Assembly: GCA_036488725.1 (NCBI GenBank)
Contig: DASXHD010000057.1
Coordinates: 20,076 to 84,075, forward strand
Source: DASXHD01 sp036488725
GTDB taxonomy: Bacteria > Myxococcota_A > Polyangia > Polyangiales > Polyangiaceae
Reading direction: 5' to 3'
DNA length: 64,000 nt
The position numbers and the translations under genes were made by a program. This document shows, piece by piece, positions 51,216-60,800 of the stretch. The notes under the pieces are model-generated. The model did not search any database, had not been told where the DNA came from, and saw nothing but the letters and a program-made list of their open reading frames with translations. Position 1 is the first letter of the stretch; each line of letters opens with the position of its first letter.

Positions 51216-52424
51216 ATGCAAACCCTCGAGACGCGCTGCTGCATCGTCGGCGGAGGACCCGCCGGCGTCATGCTCGGACACTTGCTCGCGCGCGCGGGCG
51301 TCGACGTCGTCGTGCTCGAGAAGCACGAAGACTTCCGTCGCGACTTCCGCGGCGACACGGTTCACCCGTCGACGCTCGACGTGCTCCACGAGCTCGGCTT
51401 GCTCGAAGAATTTCTCGCGCTTCGTCACGCCGAGCTCCGCGAGATCCGCGCGCGCGTCGGCACGCGCGACGTGCTCCTCGCCGACTTCGCGCGGACCGGG
51501 GCGCGCTGTCAGTTCATGGTGTTCATGCCGCAGTCGGAGTTTCTCTCGTTTCTCGTCGAGCGCTCGCGCCGATACGCCGGCTTCCATTCGATGATGCAGG
51601 CGGAGGTCACCGGGCTCGTCGAGCAAGCGTTCGTCACCGGCGTGCGCGCCCAGACGCCGAGCGGACCGCTCGAGGTGCGCGCCGATCTCGTCGTCGCGTG
51701 CGACGGCCGCCACTCGACGCTCCGCGGACGCGCCGGTCTCGAGGTCGAGGAGGTCGCGCCGGCGATCGACGTCCTGTGGACGCGCCTCTCCAAGCGCGAC
51801 GGCGATCCGCAGCAGACGCTCGGCTACTTCGACTTCGGGCGGCTCTGCATCACGCTCGACCGCGGCTCGCATTGGGAGTGCGGCATGGTCGCGCGACAAG
51901 GCGAGCTCGCGTCGATTCGCGAGCGCGGCATCGGTGCGCTACGTGACGAGCTCGCGCGCGTCGCGCCGTTCGCCTCGGACCGCACGAGCGAAATTCGGTC
52001 GTGGAGCGACGTGAAGCAGCTCGATGCGCGCATCGATCGACTCGTGCGCTGGTGGCGCCCCGGCCTGCTCTGCATCGGCGACGCGGCGCACGCAATGTCG
52101 CCGATCGGCGGCGTCGGCATCAACCTCGCGATTCAAGACGCGGTCGCCGCCGCGAACGTCCTCGCCGAGCCGCTGAAAAATCGCACGCTCGGCAACGCGC
52201 ATCTCGAAGCGCTGCAGCGCCGTCGCATGCTCCCCGCGCGGCTCACGCAAGAAGTGCAAGCCTTCATCCAAAACCGCGTCCTCGCGCGCGATGGCCTCCG
52301 CCGCGCCGGCGCCGATCGCATGAAACCGTCCCCCACCCTCCTCATGCTCGAACGCTTCCCGCGCCTTCGTTCGATCCCAGGACGCCTCATCGGAATCGGG
52401 CTCCGCCCCGAGCACGTCGCGTGA
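51216..52424 (+). CDS. FAD-dependent monooxygenase (UbiH/PHBH-like)
   Basis: This 402-residue flavoprotein starts at ATG 51216, chosen because the Rossmann motif (CCIVGGGPAGVMLGHLLA) begins just inside. The second FAD motif GDAAHAMSPIGGVGINLAIQD is clear, as is ADLVVACDGRHSTLR. The family hydroxylates aromatic or aliphatic substrates with NAD(P)H and O2. It converges on the LysR gene. The substrate is unknown. Confidence 0.86.
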   Translation: MQTLETRCCIVGGGPAGVMLGHLLARAGVDVVVLEKHEDFRRDFRGDTVHPSTLDVLHELGLLEEFLALRHAELREIRARVGTRDVLLADFARTGARCQFMVFMPQSEFLSFLVERSRRYAGFHSMMQAEVTGLVEQAFVTGVRAQTPSGPLEVRADLVVACDGRHSTLRGRAGLEVEEVAPAIDVLWTRLSKRDGDPQQTLGYFDFGRLCITLDRGSHWECGMVARQGELASIRERGIGALRDELARVAPFASDRTSEIRSWSDVKQLDARIDRLVRWWRPGLLCIGDAAHAMSPIGGVGINLAIQDAVAAANVLAEPLKNRTLGNAHLEALQRRRMLPARLTQEVQAFIQNRVLARDGLRRAGADRMKPSPTLLMLERFPRLRSIPGRLIGIGLRPEHVA

Positions 52425-52432
52425 CCGCTGTC

Positions 52433-53350
52433 TCACGGCGGGCCGCGAAAAGCCGGCGCTGCCACCTGGAGCACGCGCTCGCGCGCCCAACGGTGAGCCG
52501 GATCGTGTTGGAAGCGTTCGTGCCAGCAGACCGAGATCGCGATCCGCGGAAGTCGAATCGGCGCTTCGCGCGTCGTCAGCTTCAATTGCGCGGCCGCCTC
52601 GCGCACGAGCTGAATCGGACCGTTCATCAGCAAGTCCGAGCTCGGTAGAACGAACAGCCCCGCCAAAAACGAAGGCACTTCGAGGCCGACTCTTCGACGA
52701 AGGCCGTGGCGCGCGAGCTCCGCTTCGATCGCGTTGCCCTGCTCGTTGCCGAAACGAGGGACGACGTGTCCGTGGGCGAGCCATCGCTTGGTGGTGAGCT
52801 TTCCGCGGAACGCCGGGTGTCCTTTTCTGCCGACCACGCCGAAGCGAACCTCTCCGAGCGGGCGCGTGATGACCCGTCCGCTCACGAAGCGAGACGGCGC
52901 GAGCGCCAAACCGGGCTCACCCGCGGCGAGCGCTTCTGAGAGAGACGGCACGACCGGCGTCACGCGAAGATCGAAGAGCGGCGCGTCCGTCGAAAACGCG
53001 GAGATGAGACGCGGCACGAGCGGCGCGAGAGCGTCCGGCAACGCGATCGAAAGCGTGTAAGCCGTCGTTTTGACGTCGAAGGGCCTCGACGGCGCGACGA
53101 GAGCATCGATCTCGCGGAGGGCGGCGGCGAGCGGAGCGGCGAGCGCGCGCGCGCGCGGCGTCGGCAAGAATCCATGTGCCGAGCCCACGAACAGCGGATC
53201 GCGGAAGACGTCACGCAGGCGCGCCAGCCGATGACTCATGGAGGATTGCGTAATCCCGAGCCGGCGAGCCGCGCGCGTGACGCTGCGTTCCTCGAGGAGG
53301 ACGTGCAGGCCGACGAGATTCGAAGCGTCGAGGGCGTCGATCATTTTCAT
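52433..53350 (-). CDS. LysR-family transcriptional regulator
   Basis: The 305-residue protein has an N-terminal HTH (VTRAARRLGITQSSMSHRLAR) and an effector-binding domain (~90-300). It is divergent from the SDR-DoxX-CMD operon across 70 bp with an inverted repeat (53365-53384), so it probably controls that operon and its own gene. The C-terminus reads VCWHERFQHDPAHRWARE, typical of the PtxR/NahR-like branch. The inducer is unknown. Confidence 0.92.
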   Translation of the reverse strand: MKMIDALDASNLVGLHVLLEERSVTRAARRLGITQSSMSHRLARLRDVFRDPLFVGSAHGFLPTPRARALAAPLAAALREIDALVAPSRPFDVKTTAYTLSIALPDALAPLVPRLISAFSTDAPLFDLRVTPVVPSLSEALAAGEPGLALAPSRFVSGRVITRPLGEVRFGVVGRKGHPAFRGKLTTKRWLAHGHVVPRFGNEQGNAIEAELARHGLRRRVGLEVPSFLAGLFVLPSSDLLMNGPIQLVREAAAQLKLTTREAPIRLPRIAISVCWHERFQHDPAHRWARERVLQVAAPAFRGPP

Positions 53351-53364
53351 CGAAATTTACCATG

Positions 53365-53384
53365 TCGATCATGAAATGTATCGA
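53365..53384. promoter_or_regulatory. candidate LysR operator
   Basis: TCGAT and ATCGA form a 5-bp inverted repeat with a 10-bp AT-rich spacer in the LysR/SDR divergent region. It is embedded in a longer imperfect dyad (TTTACCATG...CATGAAA). The site is a plausible operator given the adjacent LysR gene. Confidence 0.4.
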
Positions 53385-53420
53385 TTCGACGCATGCCGTC
53401 CCGGGCCGCACATTGCTGGC

Positions 53421-54251
53421 GTGACCCCGAAATTGAACCAAGAGAAATTCGGACCGTGGGCGGTCGTGACTGGCTCGTCGTCGGGTATCGGGCGAGCGAT
53501 CGCGCGGCACCTCGCGTCGAGCGGAGTCAACGTGGTGCTGGTGGCGCGGCGCGAGGATCGTCTCGCGGCCGTCGGAGAGGAAATCGCGCGCGAGTTCGGC
53601 GTCGACTACCGCGTCGTGAAGGCCGATCTGACCGAGCCGTCGTTTTTCGAACGGATCGAGCGCGCGACGAGAGACCTCGACGTCGGCACCCTCGTCGGGA
53701 ACGCGGGTTTCGCGAGCCCGGGCGAGCTGCTCTCGATCGAGCGCGAGGAGCTCTTGCGCGGCGTCCGCATCAAGGTCGACGCGAACCTCACCCTCGTTCA
53801 TCACTTTGGGCGGCGTCTCGTCGCACGCGGAAGAGGCGGCATTTTGCTCGTTTCGTCGATCGGCGGGCTCGCCGGCGTTCCGTACGTGGCGAACACGGCG
53901 GGCGTCGAAGCGTACGTGCTCAACCTCGGCGAAGGGCTGCACGTCGAGCTCGAACGTCGCGGCGTTCACGTCACCGTGCTGATGCCCGGGCCGACGCTGA
54001 CCGAGTCCATGGCGAAGATGGGCGTCGACCCGGCCGACATGCCGATGAAGCCGATGACCGCCGAACGCTGCGCCGCGGAAGGACTCGCGGCCCTGTCGCG
54101 AAATCGAGCGACGCACATCGCCGGCCGCATGAATCGGGTCGCCGCGCGTCTCATGCCGCGCGCGGTCGCGACGCGGATGATGGGCGAGATGATCGGCAAG
54201 ACGTTCGCGCGCAAAGCGCTCGGCGCTGGCGAATCCGGGAGAGAGCTATGA
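53421..54251 (+). CDS. SDR-family protein lacking the catalytic Tyr and Lys
   Basis: This 276-residue protein starts at GTG 53421. The Rossmann motif VVTGSSSGIGRAIARHLA, the NAG motif (VGNAGFASPG) and the active-site Ser (LLVSSIGG) are present. Where relatives have YxxxK, the sequence is NTAGVEAYVLNLGE, with Thr at the Tyr position and Glu at the Lys position. Reductase activity is therefore doubtful. It is the first gene of an operon with DoxX and CMD-family genes (ATGA overlaps). Confidence 0.87.
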   Translation: MTPKLNQEKFGPWAVVTGSSSGIGRAIARHLASSGVNVVLVARREDRLAAVGEEIAREFGVDYRVVKADLTEPSFFERIERATRDLDVGTLVGNAGFASPGELLSIEREELLRGVRIKVDANLTLVHHFGRRLVARGRGGILLVSSIGGLAGVPYVANTAGVEAYVLNLGEGLHVELERRGVHVTVLMPGPTLTESMAKMGVDPADMPMKPMTAERCAAEGLAALSRNRATHIAGRMNRVAARLMPRAVATRMMGEMIGKTFARKALGAGESGREL

Positions 54252-54622
54252 CGTGGCGGCGTCTCGCCTTCTGGGTCGCGACGATCCCGGTTTGTCTCGC
54301 GTTCGCGGTGTCGGGCGTCGCGAACCTCGCGCACGTCCCTCACATCGCGCGCGACATGGCTCATCTCGGATACCCCCGTTACTTCTCGAGCATCCTCGGC
54401 GCGTGGAAGGTGCTCGGCGCGATCGCGATCGCCGTCCCGGGGCTTCGACGCCCGAAGGAGTGGGCGTACGCGGGGATGATCTTCGATCTGACCGGCGCCG
54501 CGATTTCGCGCGCGGTCATGGGCGACGGAGCCGCGGGCGTGACGCCCCCGCTTCTTCTCGCGTCGCTCGTCGTCGCGTCGTGGGCGCTGTCTTCTCCAAA
54601 CGAAAATAGGAGCCTTCCATGA
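54248..54622 (+). CDS. DoxX family membrane protein
   Basis: The 124-residue protein has four hydrophobic segments (FWVATIPVCLAFAVSGVANL, YFSSILGAWKVLGAIAIAVP, YAGMIFDLTGAAISRAV, PPLLLASLVVASWAL) in the DoxX pattern. DoxX proteins are membrane redox-associated subunits. It overlaps the SDR gene by four bases and the CMD gene by four bases, so it is in the LysR-linked operon. Confidence 0.85.
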   Translation: MTWRRLAFWVATIPVCLAFAVSGVANLAHVPHIARDMAHLGYPRYFSSILGAWKVLGAIAIAVPGLRRPKEWAYAGMIFDLTGAAISRAVMGDGAAGVTPPLLLASLVVASWALSSPNENRSLP

Positions 54623-55182
54623 ACCCGTTCCCGCTTCACACACTCGAGACTGCACCGTCCGACGCGAAGGAGATGCTCGCGCGGATCACGAAGCGTTTTG
54701 GATTTTTGCCGAACGTGTACGCGCATCTCGCCGAAGCGCCGGCGGCGCTCGAGGCGCTCTCGGAGCTCTCGACGATTTTCGGGCGAACCTCGTTGAGCGA
54801 GCGGCAGCGTCACGTGCTCTTGCTCACCTCGAGCGTCGAGAACGTGTGCACGTTCTGTGTCGCGGCACACACGCGCGGCGCGATCGCCGGAGGCGTGTCG
54901 CGACAGTCGATCGCCGCGATACGAGACCGCGCGAGGCCGGAGGACGCCGAAGACGCTGCGATGGCAGCGTTCGTGCGCGCGATGATTCACTCGAAGGGAT
55001 TCGTCTCGGACGCGGAGGTCGCGGCGTTCTTGGCGGCAGGCTTCGCGCCGCGTCACGCGCTCGAGGTCGTCCTCGGTGTGACGCTCAAGATCCTGACGAA
55101 CTACGCCAACCACCTGACGCACACCGAGCTGAACGATCAGCTCGCGGAATTTCGCTGGTCCCCGTCACCGGAAGAGACGTGA
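54619..55182 (+). CDS. carboxymuconolactone decarboxylase/AhpD-like protein
   Basis: This 187-residue protein starts at ATG 54619 with AGGAG nine bases upstream. It has the CMD/AhpD active-site motif (ENVCTFCVAAHTRGA), with Cys-x-x-Cys and His. The fold is all helical. Proteins of this type act as alkylhydroperoxidases or decarboxylases. With the SDR and DoxX it forms a LysR-controlled operon, suggesting response to a quinone, peroxide or aromatic compound (inference). Confidence 0.87.
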   Translation: MNPFPLHTLETAPSDAKEMLARITKRFGFLPNVYAHLAEAPAALEALSELSTIFGRTSLSERQRHVLLLTSSVENVCTFCVAAHTRGAIAGGVSRQSIAAIRDRARPEDAEDAAMAAFVRAMIHSKGFVSDAEVAAFLAAGFAPRHALEVVLGVTLKILTNYANHLTHTELNDQLAEFRWSPSPEET

Positions 55183-55207
55183 TCCGCTCCGGAGCGAAGC
55201 GACGAAG

Positions 55208-55279
55208 AGCGGGAGAAGGGATTCGAACCCTCGACGTCCACCTTGGCAAGGTGGCACTCTACCACTGAGTTACTCCCGC
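55208..55279 (-). tRNA. tRNA-Gly (GCC), second copy
   Basis: This has the same cloverleaf as the copy at 47298-47369, with anticodon GCC. It differs at four positions. G10:C25 is replaced by A10:U25, a compensated pair, and there is one change each in the variable region and the T loop. Both lie on the minus strand. Confidence 0.95.
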
Positions 55280-55401
55280 CTGTTTTTGGCGCAGGCGTGT
55301 GTACCACGGCGGGCGATCGTGTCAACGGCCGCCTCTTGCAAGGTGTAAAACGAGTTGATTCCTGAGCGCGCGGCGCCGACCATGGGCGCCGGTGACCTTC
55401 G

Positions 55402-56712
55402 TTGACTGAACGCCGACGCTTCGTGGGGTTGCTCGCCGGTTCGCTTCTGCTGTCGCTCGTGGCGCAGGCGCGCGCGGATCAAACGCAGACGCCGCTCCGG
55501 ATCGAGGACGCGGTCTCGCTCGCGGTCGCGCGAAACGAGCGCGCGAAAATCACCGACCTGAACGTCAAAGTCGCCGACGCCGCGCTCGACCGCGCGCGCA
55601 CCGCTTTTTTCCCGACGGTCGGCGTCGGCGGCACGTACACGCAGCACCCGGACGACGTCGTCGCGGCGGGCAAGAACTCGTACAACGCGCTCGCGTCGGT
55701 CACCGTCACGCAGCCGGTTTTGAACGCGTCGGCTTTTCCGCTCTACGCCGAGGCCAAGCGCAACCTCGAGGCGCAAGAGGCGCAGACGGTCGACGACAAA
55801 CGCACGCTCGGCTTCGACGCGGCGCGCGCGTTCTTCGTCGCGCTCTCGTCGGACGCGGTGCTCGCCGCCGCCAACACGCGGCTCGACACCGCGAAGGCCA
55901 ACCTCGCCGACACCCACGAGCGCGTCATCGGCCAGTACGTGAGCACCAACGACGAGACGCGCGCGACGATCGACTACGCCAACGCGATCCACGACGTCGA
56001 GGTCGACAAAGGCCAGGCGCAAGTCGCGTACGTCGCGCTCGCGTTCACGATCAACGCGCCGATCCCCGCGAAGCTCGAACGACCGGAGGCGATCCTCGCG
56101 GCGGGCAAAGCGCCGGTCCCGACCGCGACCGGCCTCGTGCAGCTCGCCTTTTCGCGCCGCGCCGATTTGCTCGCGCATCACAAGAGCGCCGAGGCCGCGC
56201 ACGATTTCGCCGCCGAGCCGCTGCTGCGCCTCGTGCCGACGATCGGCCTCAGCGGGAACTTCTCGCTCTCGAGCGACGAGACGCTGCTCGGGCACGGCTT
56301 CTACAACAACGAGTCACTGCAGGTGACCGTGAGCTGGCCGCTGTTCGACGCGGGCGTCCGCTACGCGGACAAGAAATCGCGCGACGCGCAAGCGTCGATC
56401 GCCGACTGGACGACGACCGAGCTCGAGCGCACCGTCGACGAGCAAGTTCGCTCGGCGGCGATCTCGCTCGCCTCGGCGCAGACCGCGCTCACCGCCGCGT
56501 CGCAAGCGCTCGATGCTGCCAAGAAGAGCGCCGCGGAGACCGAGGTCCTCTACAAGCAGAACCTCGCCAAGGCGATCGAGCTCGTCGACGCGAACGACGA
56601 GCGCTTCCTCGCGGAGGTCACCTACGTGACGGCCGAGTACGCCGTCGGTCTCGCGTACCTCGCGTTGCGCGAAGCGATCGGGCTCGACCCGATCGGAACG
56701 GAGCTGCGATGA
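55402..56712 (+). CDS. TolC-family outer-membrane efflux protein
   Basis: The 436-residue protein starts at TTG 55402, has a signal peptide (LLAGSLLLSLVAQARA) and long coiled-coil helices in a duplicated arrangement (DAVSLAVARNERAKITDLNV, ISLASAQTALTAASQALD). It is the outer-membrane channel of a tripartite RND efflux system. It overlaps the adaptor gene by four bases, so the operon TolC-adaptor-pump is complete. Confidence 0.88.
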   Translation: MTERRRFVGLLAGSLLLSLVAQARADQTQTPLRIEDAVSLAVARNERAKITDLNVKVADAALDRARTAFFPTVGVGGTYTQHPDDVVAAGKNSYNALASVTVTQPVLNASAFPLYAEAKRNLEAQEAQTVDDKRTLGFDAARAFFVALSSDAVLAAANTRLDTAKANLADTHERVIGQYVSTNDETRATIDYANAIHDVEVDKGQAQVAYVALAFTINAPIPAKLERPEAILAAGKAPVPTATGLVQLAFSRRADLLAHHKSAEAAHDFAAEPLLRLVPTIGLSGNFSLSSDETLLGHGFYNNESLQVTVSWPLFDAGVRYADKKSRDAQASIADWTTTELERTVDEQVRSAAISLASAQTALTAASQALDAAKKSAAETEVLYKQNLAKAIELVDANDERFLAEVTYVTAEYAVGLAYLALREAIGLDPIGTELR

Positions 56713-57887
56713 GATACGCCGTCGTCCTCGGGCTCATGCTCGCGGTGGGTTGCTCGAAGGCCGATCCGAAAGCCGGCGGCCCGGGCCGAAAGCTCGAGTA
56801 CCCGGTGCAGGTCGCGCCGCTCGAGAAACGTCACGTGCAATACGCCGTCACTGCGCCCGGCAGCATCGACGCCTTCCAGCAAGTGCAAATCACCGCGCGC
56901 GTCGCGGGCGCGGTCGATCGCGTGTCGTTCGTCGAAGGTCAGAACGTCAAAGAAGGCGACGTCCTCGCGACGATCGAGAGCGACCGCTATCAAGTCGCGG
57001 TCGACCAGGCGAAGGCCGCGGTCTCGAAAGCCGAGGCGACGCAGAAGTCGCAGCAAGCCGAGCTCGATCGCCGCGAGGCGACGCAGAAAACGAACCCGGG
57101 TCTCATCCCCGGCGAAGAAATCGAGCAGCACCAAACGAGCGTCGAGACGGCCAAGGCGGACGTCGCGTCGGCGAACCAAGCGCTGCGCGTCGCCCTCCTC
57201 AACTTGCGCGACTCGTACGTGCGCGCGCCGATCGCGGGCGTCGTGCAGACGCGCACCGTGCAGACGGGGCAGTTCCTCCAGCCCGGCGCGGTGCTCGCGA
57301 CCATCCTCCAGCGCGACCCGATGCTCCTCCGTTTTTCGGTGAGCGAGCAAGACGCGCCGCGTCTCAAAGCCGGAATGCAAGCGACGATCACGCTCCGCGA
57401 GAGCCCTCGCCAGTACACCGCGACGATCACCCTCGTCGGCGGCGCGGCCGACAGTCAGACGCGGCTCGTGCCCGTCACGGCGCAAATCGATCAAACCGAT
57501 CACCAATATTGGCTCCGGCCCGGCGCGTTCTGCGAGGTCAACGTTCCGATCGGCACCGCGCGCGACTCGATCGTCGTGCCGACGATGGCGGTGCAGCCGA
57601 CCGAAAAAGGAAACGTGGTCTACGTCGTCGACGCGAAGAACATCGCGCACGCCAAAGTGGTCGAGCTCGGCATGCACACGCCCGACGGAAACGTCGAGGT
57701 CACGCGCGGCGTCGAGGAGGGCGAGCCGATCGTCGTGCGCGGCATCGAGCCGCTCACCGAGGGCGCGCCCGTGAAGATCACCGACCACACGACGCTCGAC
57801 GCGCTGCACGATGGCGGCGCAGTCCCCACGGGCGCGACGCCGTCACCCTCCGGGTCCGGTGCTCCGCACCACGGAGGCTCTCATTAA
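56709..57887 (+). CDS. RND efflux periplasmic adaptor (MFP lipoprotein)
   Basis: This 392-residue protein has a lipobox (VLGLMLAVGCSK), a barrel-sandwich domain (VQVAPLEKRHVQYAVTAPGS, GVVQTRTVQTGQFLQPGAVL) and a coiled-coil hairpin (DQAKAAVSKAEATQKSQQAE). It bridges the inner-membrane pump and TolC. It is coupled to both neighbours, by ATGA with TolC and by an overlap of its TAA with the pump's ATT start. The substrate range is unknown. Confidence 0.9.
   Translation: MRYAVVLGLMLAVGCSKADPKAGGPGRKLEYPVQVAPLEKRHVQYAVTAPGSIDAFQQVQITARVAGAVDRVSFVEGQNVKEGDVLATIESDRYQVAVDQAKAAVSKAEATQKSQQAELDRREATQKTNPGLIPGEEIEQHQTSVETAKADVASANQALRVALLNLRDSYVRAPIAGVVQTRTVQTGQFLQPGAVLATILQRDPMLLRFSVSEQDAPRLKAGMQATITLRESPRQYTATITLVGGAADSQTRLVPVTAQIDQTDHQYWLRPGAFCEVNVPIGTARDSIVVPTMAVQPTEKGNVVYVVDAKNIAHAKVVELGMHTPDGNVEVTRGVEEGEPIVVRGIEPLTEGAPVKITDHTTLDALHDGGAVPTGATPSPSGSGAPHHGGSH
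57873..57877 (+). promoter_or_regulatory. ribosome binding site placing the RND start at ATT
   Basis: GGAGG is spaced five bases from ATT 57883, which encodes residue 1 of the expected N-terminus (NITDICLRRPVF). The upstream in-frame GTG (57859) has no ribosome site, and no ATG fits the family N-terminus. Confidence 0.5.
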
Positions 57888-60800
57888 CATTACAGACATC
57901 TGCCTTCGTCGTCCGGTCTTCGCCTGGATGATCATGGCGGGCACGGTCCTCTTCGGCATCCTCGCCGTCACGCGGATCGGCGTCAGTCAATTCCCCGACG
58001 TCGACAACCCGACCGTCACCGTGAGCGTCACGTGGACCGGCGCATCGCCCGAGGACGTCGAGACCGGCATCATCAACCCGGTCGAGGACGCGATCTCTCA
58101 AGTCACCGGCGTTCAAGAAATCACCTCGCAGGCCAAACAAGGCTCGGCGCGCATCACCGCGACGTTCGACATCTCGCGCAACATCGACCTCGCGCTCCAA
58201 GACATCCAAGCCAAAATCGCGCAGACCGCGCGCAAGCTCCCGACGAGCGTCGACCCGCCCGTCGTCTCGAAGAGCAATCCCGACGATCAACCGATCATCA
58301 CGGTCGGCGTCTCCGGTCCGTTCGCGCGGCAGCTCCTCGCCGACATCGCGCGCTACCAAATCGAAGATCGACTTCAAACCGTGCCCGGCGTCGGCCAGGT
58401 CACGATGATGGGTTACCTCGACCGCAACGTGCGCATCTGGGTCGACGCCGACAAGCTCGTCGCGACCGGCACGGTGGTCACCGACATCACCAACGCGCTC
58501 ACCAAGCAGCACGTCACGTCGTCCGGCGGACAGATGTCCAACGGCCAGCGCGCGCTCGACGTTCGCGTGCTCGGCGAAGCCGCCGACCTCGACACGCTCC
58601 GCAACATCGTCATTCGCAAAGTCGGCGACAGCGAGGTCCGGCTCGGCGACGTCGCGCTCGTCGAAGACGGCTTCCAAGACGTGACCAACGTCGCGCGCTC
58701 GAACGGCGTCCCCGTTCAAGCGATGGGCATCTTGAAACAGCCTGGCTCGAACGCGGTCGGCGTCGCCAAGGCCGTGCGCGCCGCGCTCGCCGACGTCCAA
58801 AAAACGCTCCCCGACGGCATGAAGGTCGACGTCCTCTTCGACACGACCGGCTTCATCGAAGAGTCGGTCGACGAAATCGCGATCGAGCTCGTGCTCGCCG
58901 TCGTGCTGACCGCCGGCGTCTGCTGGCTCTTCCTCGGCTCGCTCTCGGCGACGATGAACGTCCTCTTCGCGATCCCGATGTCGCTGCTCGGCACGATCGC
59001 GGTGCTTTATTTTTGCGGCTACACGCTCAACACATTCACCCTTCTCGGATTGTCGCTGGCGGTCGGCCTCGTCGTGGATGACGCGGTCATGGTCATGGAA
59101 AATATTTTCCGTCACGCCGAGATGGGCAAAGACGGGATGACCGCGGCGAGCGAAGGCACGAAAGAAATCACGTTCGCCGCGCTCGCCGCGACGATCGCGG
59201 TCATCGCGATTTTTCTTCCGGTCGCGTTCATGTCGGGCGTCATCGGCAAGTTCTTTTTGCAATTCGGCGTGACGCTCTCGGTCGCCGTCGCGATCTCGTA
59301 CGTCGAAGCGATCTCGCTCGCGCCCGCGCGCTGCGCGCAGATGCTCCGCGTCGCGCACACCGTCAAAGAGCGGTCGGTCGATCGCGCGTTCGCCGCGCTC
59401 TCGCGCGCCTACGGTCGCAACCTCGAGCGCGCGATGCGTTTCCCCGGCCTCGTGCTCGTCGTCGCGCTCGTCATCCTCGGGCTCTCCGGGCTCGCGGCCT
59501 CGCGCCTCAAACAAGAGTTCGTCCCCTCGCAAGACCAGAGCCGCCTCGCGATTCGCCTCACGACGGCGGTCGGCGCCGATCTCGACGAGACCGATCGCTT
59601 GACCAAGCGCGTCGAAGAGATCCTCGGCAAGCACAAAGAAATTCAAGGCGTCCTCGCGAACGTGAGCATCGGCAGCGCGCAGCTGTCGATCACGCTCGTT
59701 CCGCCGAGCCAACGCAAGATGACGCAGAGCGAGCTCTCGGCGGTCTTGCGCAGAGAGCTCTCGAGCCTGCCGGGCGTCCGCGCATCCGTGCAAGATCTCT
59801 CCCAACAAGGATTCGCGGGGCAGCGCGGCTACCCGGTCGAGGTCTCGGTGCGCGGCAGCGATTGGACGCAGCTCGTCAAGACCGCCACCGACATTCGTCA
59901 GAAGCTCAACGCGTCCGGGCTCGCGGTCGACATCGACAGCGACTACCAAATCGGCGCGCCCGAGCTCACCATCGCGCCCGATCGCGCGCGCGCGGCCGAC
60001 GTCAACGTGAACGTGTCGGACATCGCGACCACCGTGAGCGCGCTCGTCGGCGGCGTCGTGGTCGGGCAATACTCGACCGCGGGGCGGCGCATGGACATCC
60101 GCCTGCGGCTCCTCGCGAAACAGCGCACGCGGCCCGAAGACCTCAGTCTCCTCCGCGTACGGCCGACCGTCGCGACCACGCCCGGCAGCACGAACACGAC
60201 GCTGGTGCCGGTGTCGTCGGTCGTCGTCACGAGCGAGCAGCCGGAGCTCCAGTCGATCAACCACGCCGACCGCCAGCGCGCGATCCGCATTTACGGAAAC
60301 GTCGCGCCCGGTCACTCACAGAGCGAGGCGCTCGCGTACGTCCAAACGCTGCAGAAGGACATGCCGCCCGGTTACGCGCTCGTCTTGAGCGGTCAGAGCT
60401 CGCAGTTCGGCGACTCGATGACGAGCCTGCTCTTCGCGCTCCTCGTCGGCATTCTCGTCGCGTACATGGTGCTCGCGTCGCAGTTCAACTCGCTGCTCCA
60501 CCCGACGACGGTGCTCACGATTTTGCCGCTCTCGATCGCGGGCGCGATGTTCGCGCTCCTCGCGGCGGGCAAGACGCTCAACGTCTTCAGCATGATCGGC
60601 CTGCTCCTCTTGATGGGCATCGTGAAGAAGAACTCGATCATCCTCGTCGATTACGCGAACGAGGTGCGCGAGAAGGAAAATCTCGACGCGCTCGAGTCGA
60701 TGAAGCGCGCGGGCCCGGTGCGCTTGCGGCCGATCTTGATGACCGCGGTGGCGACGCTCATGGCCGCCGTCCCTTCGTCGCTCGGGCTCGGACCGGGCGC

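Noticed and set aside
57778..60315. Long reverse-strand open frame opposite the RND pump
   Set aside because: It is antisense shadow of a strongly conserved pump gene, rich in Arg/Asp/His and without recognisable features.
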